From NCBI RefSeq assembly GCF_040939455.1, contig NC_134108.1, positions 4,183,501 to 4,247,500 on the forward strand: a stretch of DNA of 64,000 nucleotides, in the 5' to 3' direction. The notes below the pieces were generated by a model. The model had not been told where the DNA came from. It did no database searches and saw only the letters and a program-made list of their open reading frames with translations. Positions 47,453 through 57,830 of the stretch are shown in pieces (position 1 is the stretch's first letter; the number at the start of each line of letters is the position of its first letter). The position numbers and the translations under genes are program-made. This DNA comes from Microcebus murinus (taxonomy: Eukaryota; Chordata; Mammalia; Primates; Cheirogaleidae).

Positions 47453-47488
<36 letters not shown>

Positions 47489-47562
47489 AAAAAAACCCGT
47501 TAGAACTGATAAACAAATTCAGTTAAGTTGCAGGATACAAAATCAACATACAAAAGTAACGG
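47035..47562 (+). mobile_element. L1 ORF2 fragment, before internal deletion
   Basis: RT-domain sequence of a primate-age L1 in sense: 'cagatcctgaaagagcatt', 'gtcatactgaatgggg', 'cagggatgcccattttcacc', 'agaaaaacctgaagac'. The FADD position reads YTDH ('tacacagaccac'), a degraded active site. A (CA)n tract and A-run expanded inside it at 47449-47495. Confidence 0.88.
47449..47495. repeat. (CA)n tract followed by poly-A
   Basis: About 27 bases of CA repeat (47449-47475) directly followed by a 19-base A-run (47477-47495), inside L1 ORF2. Confidence 0.95.
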
Positions 47563-48385
47563 ATGCTGGCAAGGATGTGGAGAAGGGACGCTGCTCGTGC
47601 ACAGTTGGGGGGAGTGTCAGTTAGCACAGCCACTATGAGAGCAGCGTGGACAGTCCCTACAGAACTAAAAATAGGGCTACCACAGGACCCAGCAACCCCG
47701 CTGCTGGGCACGTATTCAAAACAAAGGGAATCGGAATATTGAGGAGACGCCTGCACGCCCGTGTTTATTGCAGCGCGATTCGCAATAGCCAAGATACGGA
47801 GTCACCTCGCTGTCCGTCCTGAGTGATGAACAGATGCAGAAGATGCCATGTGTAGACACACAATGCAATATCACTCAGCCATAAAAAGAATGCAAACCTG
47901 TCACTTGCAACAACACGGATGGGATGGGGGCTGCTATGTCAGGCGAAATAAGCCAGGCACAGAAAGACAGATACTGCACAGCCTCACTCACATGCGGGAG
48001 CTAAAACAGTGGCTCTCATGGACGTAGGGAGCTGGCAGTTGGGAGATTGGTAGTTCCGGGAGGCCAGGCCGGGAAGGGCAGGAGGGAGAGGGGAGTGAAG
48101 AGAGGTTGGTTCACGGCAACAAAAACAGAGCTGGATAGAAGGAATAAGGTCTAGTGTACAGTAGGGTGACGACAGTTAACAATAATGCATCGTATAGTTC
48201 AAAATAGCTGGAAGAGAAGAGTTGGAATGTCCCCAACACAAAGAAGAGATACGTGTTTGAGGTAGCGGACGACCCACGAACTCTGACTTGATCATTACAC
48301 ATTGTATGCAAGTGTCAAAATATCACGTGAACCCCATAAATATGTACAACTGTTATTTTATCAATAAAAAATAAATACAATACCT
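47563..48385 (+). mobile_element. L1 3' end, after internal deletion
   Basis: Jumps from RT sequence to the C-terminal region ('ggatgctggcaaggatgtgg', 'cccgtgtttattgcagc', 'cactcagccataaaaag'), then 3' UTR ('tgatcattacacattgtatg', 'aaccccataaatatg') and a tail near 'tcaataaaaaataaat'. Well preserved compared with the L1M pieces, so of L1P/L1MA age. Confidence 0.92.
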
Positions 48386-50020
48386 TCTAGAAGCCATAAA
48401 ACAATGCAAAATAAATCAGTCACTGTGGAAAACAAAAGACAAAGCTGACCAGGTTGCGGATCGGGCCCAAGGCGGGGAGGCAGCGGCCTCCAAGGCGACG
48501 TGCTTCCCTCCCGCTGTGCTCAGCGCGGGGTCCGGGGCGAGGCCGGTGGGTACGGTGAGAGGCCCCACAGCTTGCAAGAGGCGTGCGGGGATATTTGAGG
48601 AGTGAAAGCGCTGAGGGTGCTGCAGCCGGGGGTCCTGTGTCGCAGCTTTGGCGTAGGCACGGGGGTGCATGTGAGCAGGGAAGGGCCCCGGGTGAACACA
48701 GAGCCAGGCCCTTGTCTGCTTCCCAAGGGCAGAGGAGCAGGCTGCCACCAAGCCGCTTCGTCCACTAGCTTGCCGGGACCCAGACATTCAGAATGCTTGG
48801 ACTCATTCTAGTCCTCGGGAACAGCCAAGGTGGCGCGGGGGTCGGGTAAAGAGGGAGGTTGATTTGTGATTTAGTGCCCAACGCACGATTCTGATGAGAA
48901 CAGGCAGCTTCACAGACGTTTATTCTTTTTAATGATGTGCTTCTCCACTTTGCACATCATGCTGTTTTCCCCATATTGACAGCAACGCACATGAATAGTA
49001 ATTCCTTATTTCTCAAAGCTGGTACCCTAGCTCCTGGGCCCCTTGCAAGCCCTGGCAACTTCCATGAGGTTCTCTCTCCGCCTTCCATGCCACCCCTGCC
49101 CACCCACCACGATCCAGGGCTTTTGTCACCGTTGCCCTAGAAACCACAGCTTCTCAGGGACCTGTGGCCTGCTCCTTTCTAAAGCCATACAATCCGCGTG
49201 TGCTGCCGTGGCGTCCCCACTGCTCTCTGCCAGCCCGAATTTCACGTTTCTTTGGTCCAGCCCATGTCTCTCGGCCTCCACACAAGCCTCTCCGCTGCCA
49301 CCCACCTCATTCTATACTCTTCCAGCCGTCCACGAACACCTCTATCTCATGAATACTTGGAATCCCCTCCACACAGAAGCGTACGGAATGCATCCTGAGG
49401 ACGTAGTCATTCAGTCTTAGAAATGCAGATGCCCTTTGGTCTGAGATCGAACTTCAGCCCAGGATATAAATCAATATACAACATCCCAGATTTATTTGTT
49501 TGTTTGTTTATTTGTTTATGTGCTACCTGAACATCTCTAGTAAATCATTCATTTATTTTTTAAAAAAGTAATTGGTTACTATGGCTCAATGTGTGAGAAT
49601 ATAAAGGATATTAGGACAAAAATACTCAAGAAACCTACAGTCTAGACGTGCAGCAGGCGACTGCAGTAGGCAGAGACTGGTCAGAACGTCTGCATCGCTT
49701 CCCGTCTCCATGTAAACTTTTCATCCCGAGAAAGGAGCACTTAGTAGTGACACCATTTTTTCCAAGAGGTAAGCACACCTAAATGTTGGTGTCTCTCCAG
49801 GACAAATATCCAACACCACTTATGCATAAATCAACTAAAAGAGCTTTGTTCCTGCCTTTAAGAAAAATAAAAATAAAAAAGTAATCTAAAAACCAATCAT
49901 ATAATGTAAGAAAGCCACTATCATATAATATAGTAGGCAACATAGTTCAAGACTATTTTTTATTTCTTAAGAGGGGATTAGAGCTAAAATTGAGCACTTA
50001 AGCACTTCCCGGTAATTAAA
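48386..50020. other. Unique sequence
   Basis: 48420-48850 is CpG-rich without a recognised feature. 49491-49520 is a (TTTG)n-like simple repeat. No gene recognised. Confidence 0.4.
49491..49520. repeat. (TTTG)n-like simple repeat
   Basis: Imperfect TTTG/TTTA units. Confidence 0.8.
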
Positions 50021-50335
50021 TTTCCTCCAGCAGGCCATAGTTCTCGTTGCCACTGTATGAGGTAGCCCATTCAGTGGCTGGACAGCTTTAACTGTTAGAA
50101 CATTCTTCTTCCCTGTAATGACACGAAATCAATTCCCTATGATTTCCACCCACTAACGCCAGTCCTGCCCTCTGGAGGTGCTCGAACATTCCAATCCATC
50201 TGCCACGGGGTGGCCTGTAAGTATTTCAGGGCACCTGCCGTCTCCCTACCCAGTCTTCCCTCGTTCAGACTCAACGTCCCAGCCATCACAGCCTTCCTCT
50301 GCATCCTGGTCATTAGTTCCCGGTCAGACAGGCAC
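50021..50335 (-). mobile_element. Ancient CR1/L3-like LINE fragment
   Basis: Word order ('ccacccactaacgccagtcc', 'tgccctctgg', 'gtatttcagggcacc', 'agtcttccctcg') recalls the antisense 3' region of ancient CR1/L3 LINEs in mammals. Strongly diverged; the family is a guess. Confidence 0.35.
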
Positions 50336-50944
50336 TTACTTCCCACCATGCTTACCCCTACCCTGTCCTGGCTGTCCTGGACTTTCCGTTTCTGCTGCTC
50401 CGCCTCCCCCTCACCGATAGCGTGGGCCAAGGTCGAGGCCGGCAAAGCCTCGACAACTCTCTCCCATATCCCGCCAGTTAGCCACGTCTCTTCTCCTCTG
50501 TGTTTTTGCAGTCGGATATTTTCTAACACAAGGACACACTTGTACACGATTCTATTAAATTCCTGTTTTTAGATTTAGCACCGTTTTCCAAATTTTTTAG
50601 CTATTTGGAAATCCTGACTCCGACGTTCCATATAGTCAGGTTGGAGTCACGGGATCTGCACTGTTTGATAAGTTCATCTCCTAAATCTTCATCCGAGTAA
50701 CTGGACACCCAAACCAGACAGGAATTGTATCAGAAGTCCCTCTCAACACGTTTAAGGCCCAGAGGAGCAATACTTGAGTATCTCGCCTCTTCCTCTGCTG
50801 TCATCGGAGCTCTCATGCGTGGGCTCATCTCCACTCTCCCCCTCCCCCGTGCCGTTCCCACTGCCTGCCTCCGTCCCCCACACGCTCGGCCAAGGCGGTT
50901 CCTCTGCTCTCAGTGAGACTCAGATTGCACCAGCGTGAATTAGA
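50336..50944. other. Unique sequence
   Basis: No feature identified. Confidence 0.45.
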
Positions 50945-51155
50945 ATGAGGGAAGCTTTGGGGCTGGAAATATCCTGCTTCCAATTCCAGCTCTGCAACTT
51001 ATTTGCTGGTGACCCACCTAACTCTCTGAGTCCGTTTCTCCGTCTGCAAAGTGAGGTGATGCCTATCGTGGAGGATCATTGCTGGGCTGGAGAAAATCTG
51101 TGTAAAGGCCCCAAGGCACAGGTAGCTACTGAATGCAAATGTTGACGGTGACGGT
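50945..51155 (+). mobile_element. MIR SINE
   Basis: 'caattccagctctgcaac', 'gagtccgtttctccgtctgc', 'aaagtgaggtgatgcc', then a tail ('aggtagctactgaatg'). Collinear with MIR in sense. Confidence 0.8.
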
Positions 51156-51429
51156 GGTAATAGCAGTAGCCGTACTTATTTTATGAAAGTCGTGTTCCAA
51201 AGGACTAACCCGTGTTGGTTCTTTAGTCTCCTAAGCCGTCTACACACTCTCCACAGCCACGGTTTGTGCAGCTTTGTTTCCTGCCCTGCACCAGGTCCAG
51301 AGCATGAGCCGGAACTGCCACTTCACCTATGTTGTCCCTAACATGTTAGTTACTTCACGACTTCACGTCCTGCGTGAGTGTGAACTAGTCAAAGGAATCA
51401 GACCCTCTACTTGCTTCCTAAGCAGCAGC

Positions 51430-51690
51430 TGCTGCAGTGCTGGGCACGTATATAGTGCACAATAAGTGTTGCTTAAATTAAAAATAGGAAACTCAAGTAG
51501 AAGAACATTTTTAGAACCCGGAAGTCATCGCTCTGTAATACTCAAGAGAGTCACTAGGGCATCATGTTCTCCAGGCAGGTCCGATGTCCCATAGGTCTGT
51601 GTGTGTGTGTGTGCCTAGCACCTGTCACAGTGTCATCTGTATGGCAGGCACATACACATACAAATACGAGTTGTTAAAAATAATAATGGA
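51430..51690 (+). mobile_element. L2/MIR-like 3' remnants
   Basis: 'tgctgggcacgtatatagtg' and 'cacaataagtgttgctt' (51430-51480), then 'gcctagcacctgtcac' (51613-51630), look like L2 or MIR 3' ends. A (TG)n run is at 51598-51613. Confidence 0.4.
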
Positions 51691-51819
51691 ATAATGATGA
51701 CCAGGGGAAAAGTAATTTTTAACAAGGAAATTTATATATTTTTTAGCATATTGACAGAATAAAATTTTCCACAATTCAACTATAATAGCAATGCCAAGGG
51801 TAATAGCAGCACATAGAAT

Positions 51820-52010
51820 ATCCGTTGCACTTCACAGTTTGCTCTCACAGGCCCGGCTCCTTTGACCCAGGTTGTACCCAAGGGAGCAGCGTTGTTATTC
51901 CACAGCGCAGGTGAGGAGCAGAGGCTCGGGGCCAGGAAGACTCACCACCATCGCTTTATGGCTGTTAGTGGCAGAGCCCAGATTTGAGTCTCCCTCTTCA
52001 CATCCCAAAA
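51820..52010 (-). mobile_element. MIR SINE (MIR3/MIRc-like)
   Basis: 'ttgttattccacagcgcagg', 'gaggagcagaggctcgg', 'ctgttagtggcagagcc' and 'cagatttgagtctcc' are the reverse complement of MIR. Confidence 0.7.
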
Positions 52011-52286
52011 ACGTAAACAGAATAGCCAGTCCTGCAGTCTTCTCAATTTCCAACATGAGATTTTTTTGTTTGTTTGTTTTTTAGAAAGCGAGTTTCCTCC
52101 CCTGTTTAGCCTGTTACGCTTCCTTCTGTTGTCACCTAGTGGGAGCATTTTGAGTCGGTCATAGAAGGAGGGCAGTTCTGAACGGCAAAGGGAGATTTGG
52201 ACAAATCTGAAGGAATCAATCAGAAATGCACAACCCCAACTTGGATAAGGGTTTGGGAAATTATTACTCCCTATACTCCAATAAAA

Positions 52287-52295
52287 TGAACATAG
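52287..52295. repeat. Alu target-site duplication, left copy
   Basis: 'tgaacatag', repeated exactly at 52638-52646 after the Alu A-tail. Confidence 0.9.
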
Positions 52296-52637
52296 GCCTG
52301 CTGGGTGTGGTGACTCACGCCTGTAATCCTAGCACTCTGGGAGGCCGAGGCAGATGGATTGCTCGAGGTCAGGAGTTCGAAACCAGCCTGAGCAAGAGCA
52401 AGACCCCGTCTCTACTATAAATAGAAAGAAATTAGCTGGACAACTAAAAATATATATAGTAAAAATTAGCCAGGCATGGTGGCTGCCTGTAGTCCCAGCT
52501 ACCAGGGAGGCTGAGGCAGGAGGATCTCTTGAGCCCAGGAGTTGGAGGTTGCTGTGAGCTAGGCTGACGCCACGGCACTCACTCTAGCCTGGGCAACAGA
52601 GTGACACTCTGTCTCAAAAAAAAAAAAAAAAAAAAAT
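52296..52637 (+). mobile_element. Alu SINE, lemur type, full length with A-tail
   Basis: Complete dimer from 'ggcctgctgggtgtgg' to the A-tail (52615-52636). It has polymerase III box A (about 52305-52316) and box B (gttcgaaac, 52376-52384), the strepsirrhine spacer ('ttagctggacaactaaaa') and 'gctaggctgacgccacgg'. The exact flanking duplication shows an undisturbed insertion and the copy looks fairly young. Confidence 0.95.
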
Positions 52638-52646
52638 TGAACATAG

Positions 52647-54105
52647 ACCTGATCCCTGATCCGTGGACGATGTGCAGCTTCCAGGATGGAAAAGATGTGG
52701 AATTTCTGAGAAAAGTGACGTTGGCAGCGGCCTTGGGACTCTCACACACCTGGGATGGTTCCGGGAGACGAGAAAGACCCAGAGCTGCCCGAGGTGAGAG
52801 AGCTGGAGAAGAGGCCCGATTCTCTGCTGAGAAATGAAGAGAAGAGAAAGAGAAAAACTTGAAAGAGAGAAGAGTCGAGAAGGAAGAAGGGGGCTGTGGA
52901 CCTCCGGGTCCCGGGACCAGCGCGTCAGTGCAGACCCGGGTCAGAGACGGCTCCAGGGAGCAGTTTCTCCAAGTGCATCTTTCTTTGATGTGATGGATTG
53001 GGAGAAAGGAGGGAAAGATGATTTAACCAAGAATTTTTAGAGGTAGAAAAACGAGAATATCCGACCATTCGGTTTGTTTTCTGGCCTAGGGAAAAAAAAT
53101 AATGTTCTCGCGAGTTAAAATGTAGGCGAATCTCTCTCTGGACGCCAATGCAGGCAAGGAAATAACAGAAAAAGCTTCGAGCCTTAAAAACCAGACTTTA
53201 TGGAAAACCTGGAGAGTGTATAAATCAAAAGTGATATTTTTTTTTCGCCCATATCTCCTTAATTTTAGGAGACTCCAGCAAAATACCTTCATTTCTCAAG
53301 AATCAAACACATGAAATGGGCTATTCATGGGTGCCTTGGGAACAATCTTACGATTTTAAGTACTTCCAACTTGCAACCAAATACAAAACAGCTTGTCACT
53401 GATTTTTTTTTTTTCACCTCTTAAATTGTATCCATCCCTATGATTTTATTTTATTTTTTTCTTCAACAAAGTCTGTTCAACAATTCATCTGTAGCTGGCG
53501 GCACACAAACCGTCGCTCCTGTAAGTTGGGCTGTAACGAGTGTGTCCGGTCCGTGTTTAGGGGACCACCACCCGCCACTGGATTGGCTGGGGGACAGCCC
53601 GTCCTCTCAGCCAGACAGTCCCCTGCGTGGTAAAGACAGGGCGGTCTCAAAATGTAAAGGTGAAGGTTAAAAGGAGAATTGAGCTCCTGACCCCTTCAGC
53701 ACTTCCAGGTAATCACACGGCCCCCGAGGGGCCTTCAGACAGCTCCGGGAGAGGCCGGACCCCAGGCTGAGCTGGAGCAGCCCCCTCACGGCTAAGCTTG
53801 CCTGTCGCGTGCCGCGCCCACGGTCAGTGCCGGGAAGCTGGGGCTCTGCGGTCACGGGGACCCAGCAGTATTTTCTGCCCTCTGGACTGGAGAGTGAGTT
53901 CAAACGCAGTTCACAGACACCTGTTGAAGGCGTAGTACGCACAAGGAACGAAGCAAGGGTCTTCAGAAGACAAGAAAAAGAGGACAGAGCAGTTCTCATC
54001 TTGGGGGCACGAAAGGACCCCTGAGCAGAGGTGAGCCAGAGACTCTAATGATAATCGAAGTATCGAGGGGAGATTTGACAAGACACCTCATGGCTGTAAC
54101 ATTTT
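52647..54105. other. Unique sequence
   Basis: No gene recognised. A purine-rich stretch (almost only G and A) spans 52828-52892. Confidence 0.4.
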
Positions 54106-54560
54106 CAAAAAAAAAAAAAAAAGCTCTACAAAGGACAGATACTGTATGATGTCACTTATATGAGGCATCTAAAATAGTCAAGGTCACAGGAGCAGAGAGT
54201 AGAACGGTGGCTGCCCAGGGCTGGGGCCAGGGGGCATGGGGAATTGTGTAAACGTTCTGTTTTGTGAGAAGAATAAGTTCTAGAGATCGGCCTACAACAC
54301 AGCGCCTGTAATTAGCAATACAGTATTGCGGACTTTATAATATGAAAAGGACAGATCTTGGGTTAGCTGTTCTTAAATTTTTTTTTTAATTTAAAAACTA
54401 AAACACAACAAGAGCACAAGGAAATTTCTGGAGGTGATGAATATGTTCAGTGTCTTGGTTGTGGTGATGGAGTCACAGGAATATACTCTGGTCCAAACCC
54501 ATCGGGACATGCACGTTCAATGCGTGAAAGTTTTTGGATATCAATGATAACCCAATAACA
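54106..54560 (+). mobile_element. L1 3' UTR (L1MA/L1MB-like)
   Basis: 'gacagatactgtatgatgtc', 'acttatatgaggcatc', 'gtagaacggtggctgccc', 'gaataagttctagagatc', 'acacaacaagagcacaagg', 'ttggttgtggtgatgg' follow the L1 3' UTR of Mesozoic-to-early-primate age. Starts at an A-run (54108-54122). Confidence 0.9.
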
Positions 54561-55107
54561 CAAATAGGTAAACTTTACATATCTTAGGGGATATAATAAG
54601 GGAAGTTTACATATTAGAATTCCTTTCAGAAGAAAATGTTCACTTAAGTCTTTTGCACATGAAAAATTGTCTCCAGAAAGCAGTGAAAGTAGGAAAATAG
54701 CATAGAGACAGAGATAAAAAAAAAATGAGATGGGAAGACCCTGATCTCTCTGCATTTTGAAAATATAGTTCTTATTTCATAACATCCAGAGAGACAATCA
54801 AAACTAAGGAAATTCTGTATATTACTGATACATTTTTGCAAGACTGGAATATTTCATACTTCTCCTACGCACTGCCCTAGTGACAGATTCTGAATTCGCT
54901 TTTTCTCATCACAGAAAAGCAGCTCATCACATCAGCCCCCAATAATTGGTAGTTTAGGAAAAAAAAGGAAAAATCCCTAGAAGATAGGTTTCCTGGTCAG
55001 GCACAATAATGATAAATAAAAGTGACATTTTAAAATTAGAAGCTCAGATCAAAAAGGCTCAGAGAATAATTCACCATGTGGCCTGCAAACTTGCTGATCT
55101 GCAAATA
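54561..55107. other. Unique sequence
   Basis: AT-rich, no feature identified. Confidence 0.45.
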
Positions 55108-55312
55108 CAGGTTGAGCGTCCATCATCAGCAAACCCCAGATCCGAAACTTCTCAAGCACTAACATGGCATTCAAAGGTTGTGCTCAGAGGATCATTTTGG
55201 ATTTTTGGATTATGGATGCTCTACTGGTAAGTATAACGCAAATATTCCAGAATTCAACAAAATCTGAAACACTCCTGGTCCCAAGCATTTCAGATAAGGG
55301 ATGTTCAACCTG
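55108..55312 (-). mobile_element. Tigger-like MITE, second copy
   Basis: Starts 'caggttgagcgtccatc', preceded by TA, and ends 'gggatgttcaacctg'. The interior ('tggtaagtataacgcaaata', 'ggtcccaagcatttcag') is the reverse arrangement of the copy at 38978-39207. Non-autonomous. Confidence 0.85.
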
Positions 55313-56125
55313 CAAAAGAAATGTGCTTCCCTGTGGTTGCCGTCCAGTGTGAATAAGCATGCAGGATCTCATCCGGAAAAGGAAGTCACTTACATATCTA
55401 AGTGGGATCCCTGTCCACAAACTTGATAACATAAACGACAACAGAGAGTGATGTTCTGGAGTGTTGCCATGAGCAGACGACTATGGAAAACCCACGAAGA
55501 CTCCTCAGAGTCAGGACTTTTCAGCAATGAGATCCTTTCCGAGACGAGATGGGGCTGGAAGTCCCTGCTGGCCTGGAAGCCCATTCCGTACTCAGATTCC
55601 AGACGGGCTGACCTGCCGGGGCCCAGGTCTGCGTGCACTCCGCTCTCAAAGCTGAAGCAAAGCAGATCTTGTGGGCTCTCTTTCCCAGGAGGACCGCCCA
55701 CGGCTGGGTGCACAGGCAGCGCCTCTCTGCTCACCTGCTCCAAGCCCCAGTCTCGCCTCTCCCTGGCCCACCTCCACGGCCCACCTCCACAGCCCGCTAC
55801 CCGGGCTCCGCGCTCTGCGGCCTCTCGGCCTCCTCCCCAACAGAGAAGCCACAGCAGCCGTCTGGGGCATTGGTCAACCTCTGCCCCCCTCTCTCCTATG
55901 GTCTCTGTCCCTTGTCAGGGGCACTCAGAGACCCCCGGGCCTCCACTCCTACACTGTCCCTGCTCCTCTGAGCCGCAGCCTTGCTCTTCCGTTGCTGCGC
56001 TGTGCTGCGGCCACGCCTGCCCCTTTGGGCCGCCTGGGAGTCTCTCGCCCCCTCCCCTCCCTGCTACGTCTGAGTCCATGGACCCTGGGAGAGGCCCCCA
56101 GTGCCGGCCTGTTTAGTACAGCCGC
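55313..56125. other. GC-rich, possibly diverged L2 upstream part
   Basis: Proline/serine-rich open frames (up to 222 codons, 55448-56116) have no domain and lie just upstream of a clear L2 3' end, so I treat the region as non-coding. A 14-base tandem ('cccacctccac' twice) occurs at 55767-55791. Confidence 0.4.
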
Positions 56126-56335
56126 TACCCCTTCCCACCCACCCCCTCACCCGCCTGCTTGCATTTACCACCGTGCGGTAAACTGCCTTTTCATCTGCTG
56201 ACTATCCTCTCCCCCAGTCTAAGCTCCATGCAGGCAGGGATTTTGTTTTCCATTTTGTTTGGGGTTCTCCGGCGCCTGGAATAGCAGGGCTTCATAAACC
56301 TCTGGTGAGTGAAAGAATCTCTCTTCATTCACGAA
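56126..56335 (+). mobile_element. L2 LINE 3' end
   Basis: 'ccccagtctaagctccatgc', 'aggcagggattttg', 'ccggcgcctggaatagc' and 'ggtgagtgaaagaatc' match the L2 3' end in sense. Confidence 0.8.
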
Positions 56336-57549
56336 GAAAGTGACCAATTTCCAATACTCTATAGAAGGGTACACTTGAGTTCTACTTACAGGCATAACCG
56401 ATATCTTTCAATCCTTCCATTACAAGTTCTTTTGTATCCTAAACCGTGCCGACTCGTGCTCCACCATGGGAGAAAGCCACCATCTCAGAATAGAAAAAAA
56501 AATAAATAAATAAGATAAAAGTTCTTTTTTTTTTCCACATGTCTCCAAGGGCTCTTCCAGTCTTGTTTTGTCTTTTCCCCCATACATTTGGCAAAAACTA
56601 GCAGGAAGCCTGTGTGTTCACTCGTTCTATGCTGCCCCCAGAGGTGCCCAGCTGAGAGGGAAGAGGGGACGATTGCCGAAGAAGAGGAGACTAGGACACA
56701 GGCACACAGAGGGGAGGCGTGGAGACCGAGGAGGGGAGGAGGCAGCCGTCTGCCAGCCGAGGAGAGAGGTGTCAGAAGAAACCAACCCCGCTGACACCAG
56801 GGTCTTGGACTTGATTGTGAAAGAGTGAATTTCTGTAGTTCAAGCCACCCCTTCCGTGGTGCTTTGTTATGGCAGCCGTAGCAGATTAATATGATAGGAA
56901 CCACGGTTATCTCCCCGTTTGCAGATGGTGAGCCCGAGATTAAGATCAAACAGGGAAGAGGCTGCGGAGGCTGGACGTGGACCTAGGACCAGGGGTCAAA
57001 ACCCACTCTCCTTCCTGCTCCTCAGTGCTGCTCTTCTGTTCTTCCTTCCAGCCCAGGGAGTGACGAGCACCCTCCCCACACAGCCAAACACACATGTCCC
57101 GTTCCTGGCACCCCAGAAGCCACATTCTTTGGGAGGAGAGAAACACACAAAGATAGCTCCAGTTGCAGGTGGAGCCATGCCACAGTGGTGGCAGTGAGAA
57201 GGGCCTTTGCAGTGAGCAGTCACGCCAAGGGCAGAAGGCTCAGCAAAGCAGCCCGGCAGAGGTGAGGGTCCTGGAGGAGCGAGCGTGGGGAGGAAAGCAG
57301 GTGGGATCATAGCACTGCGGGGGGACAAGCAGGGACTGAAGTTGCTCTGCACCAGGGCCATGCGGGATCAACTTGGAAGGGGCACACTGACAATACAGAT
57401 GGCCCCGTGTTAGAGCGAGGGCCAGGTGAGCGGACAGGTGCAGAGAGCTTGGCCAGTGCCTGGTAAACGGTGAAAGATGCACAGGCGCTCACTGTCACTG
57501 GTGCTGTTGCCATGAACCAAAGAGGGGGAAGAAAAGAACCATGGAAGAT
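56336..57549. other. Mostly unique sequence
   Basis: A MIR-like piece ('tttgcagatggtgagccc', minus) lies at about 56895-57000. No gene recognised. Confidence 0.4.
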
Positions 57550-57830
57550 CATCTCGTGAGGGGTACAGAGAAGAGTTGTTTTCCAAAGATAAAGGACGCA
57601 AAATAGCATGAACGGCGAGCGCCAGGGAGGTAGGTGGGAGCCTCCACAAGGGGCCGCCGGGCAGCTAAGAGCTAGCGTGAGCCGGACAGAGGGGCTTTGG
57701 GGAGAGGAGGAACTGGATTACAAAGATCCCAGAAGGACCTAGAACCTAACCTAGCGTATGAAGAGCTCAGCCTTTAAATTGTATGCAGAGAGCAGTTTTA
57801 ACATTTTCTGAACAAAGCAGGGACGAAAAC
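57550..57830 (-). mobile_element. L2-like interior fragment
   Basis: 'agagctcagcctttaaattg' and 'catttctgaacaaagcaggg'-type words (57768-57822) resemble the antisense L2 interior. Weak. Confidence 0.4.

Noticed and set aside
55767..55791. Tandem 'cccacctccac' units as a CRISPR- or satellite-like array
   Set aside because: Only two units, no spacers; mammalian context.
55448..56116. 222-codon open frame rich in Pro and Ser
   Set aside because: Overlapping open frames in other frames and strands, GC-driven composition, and an L2 end immediately downstream.
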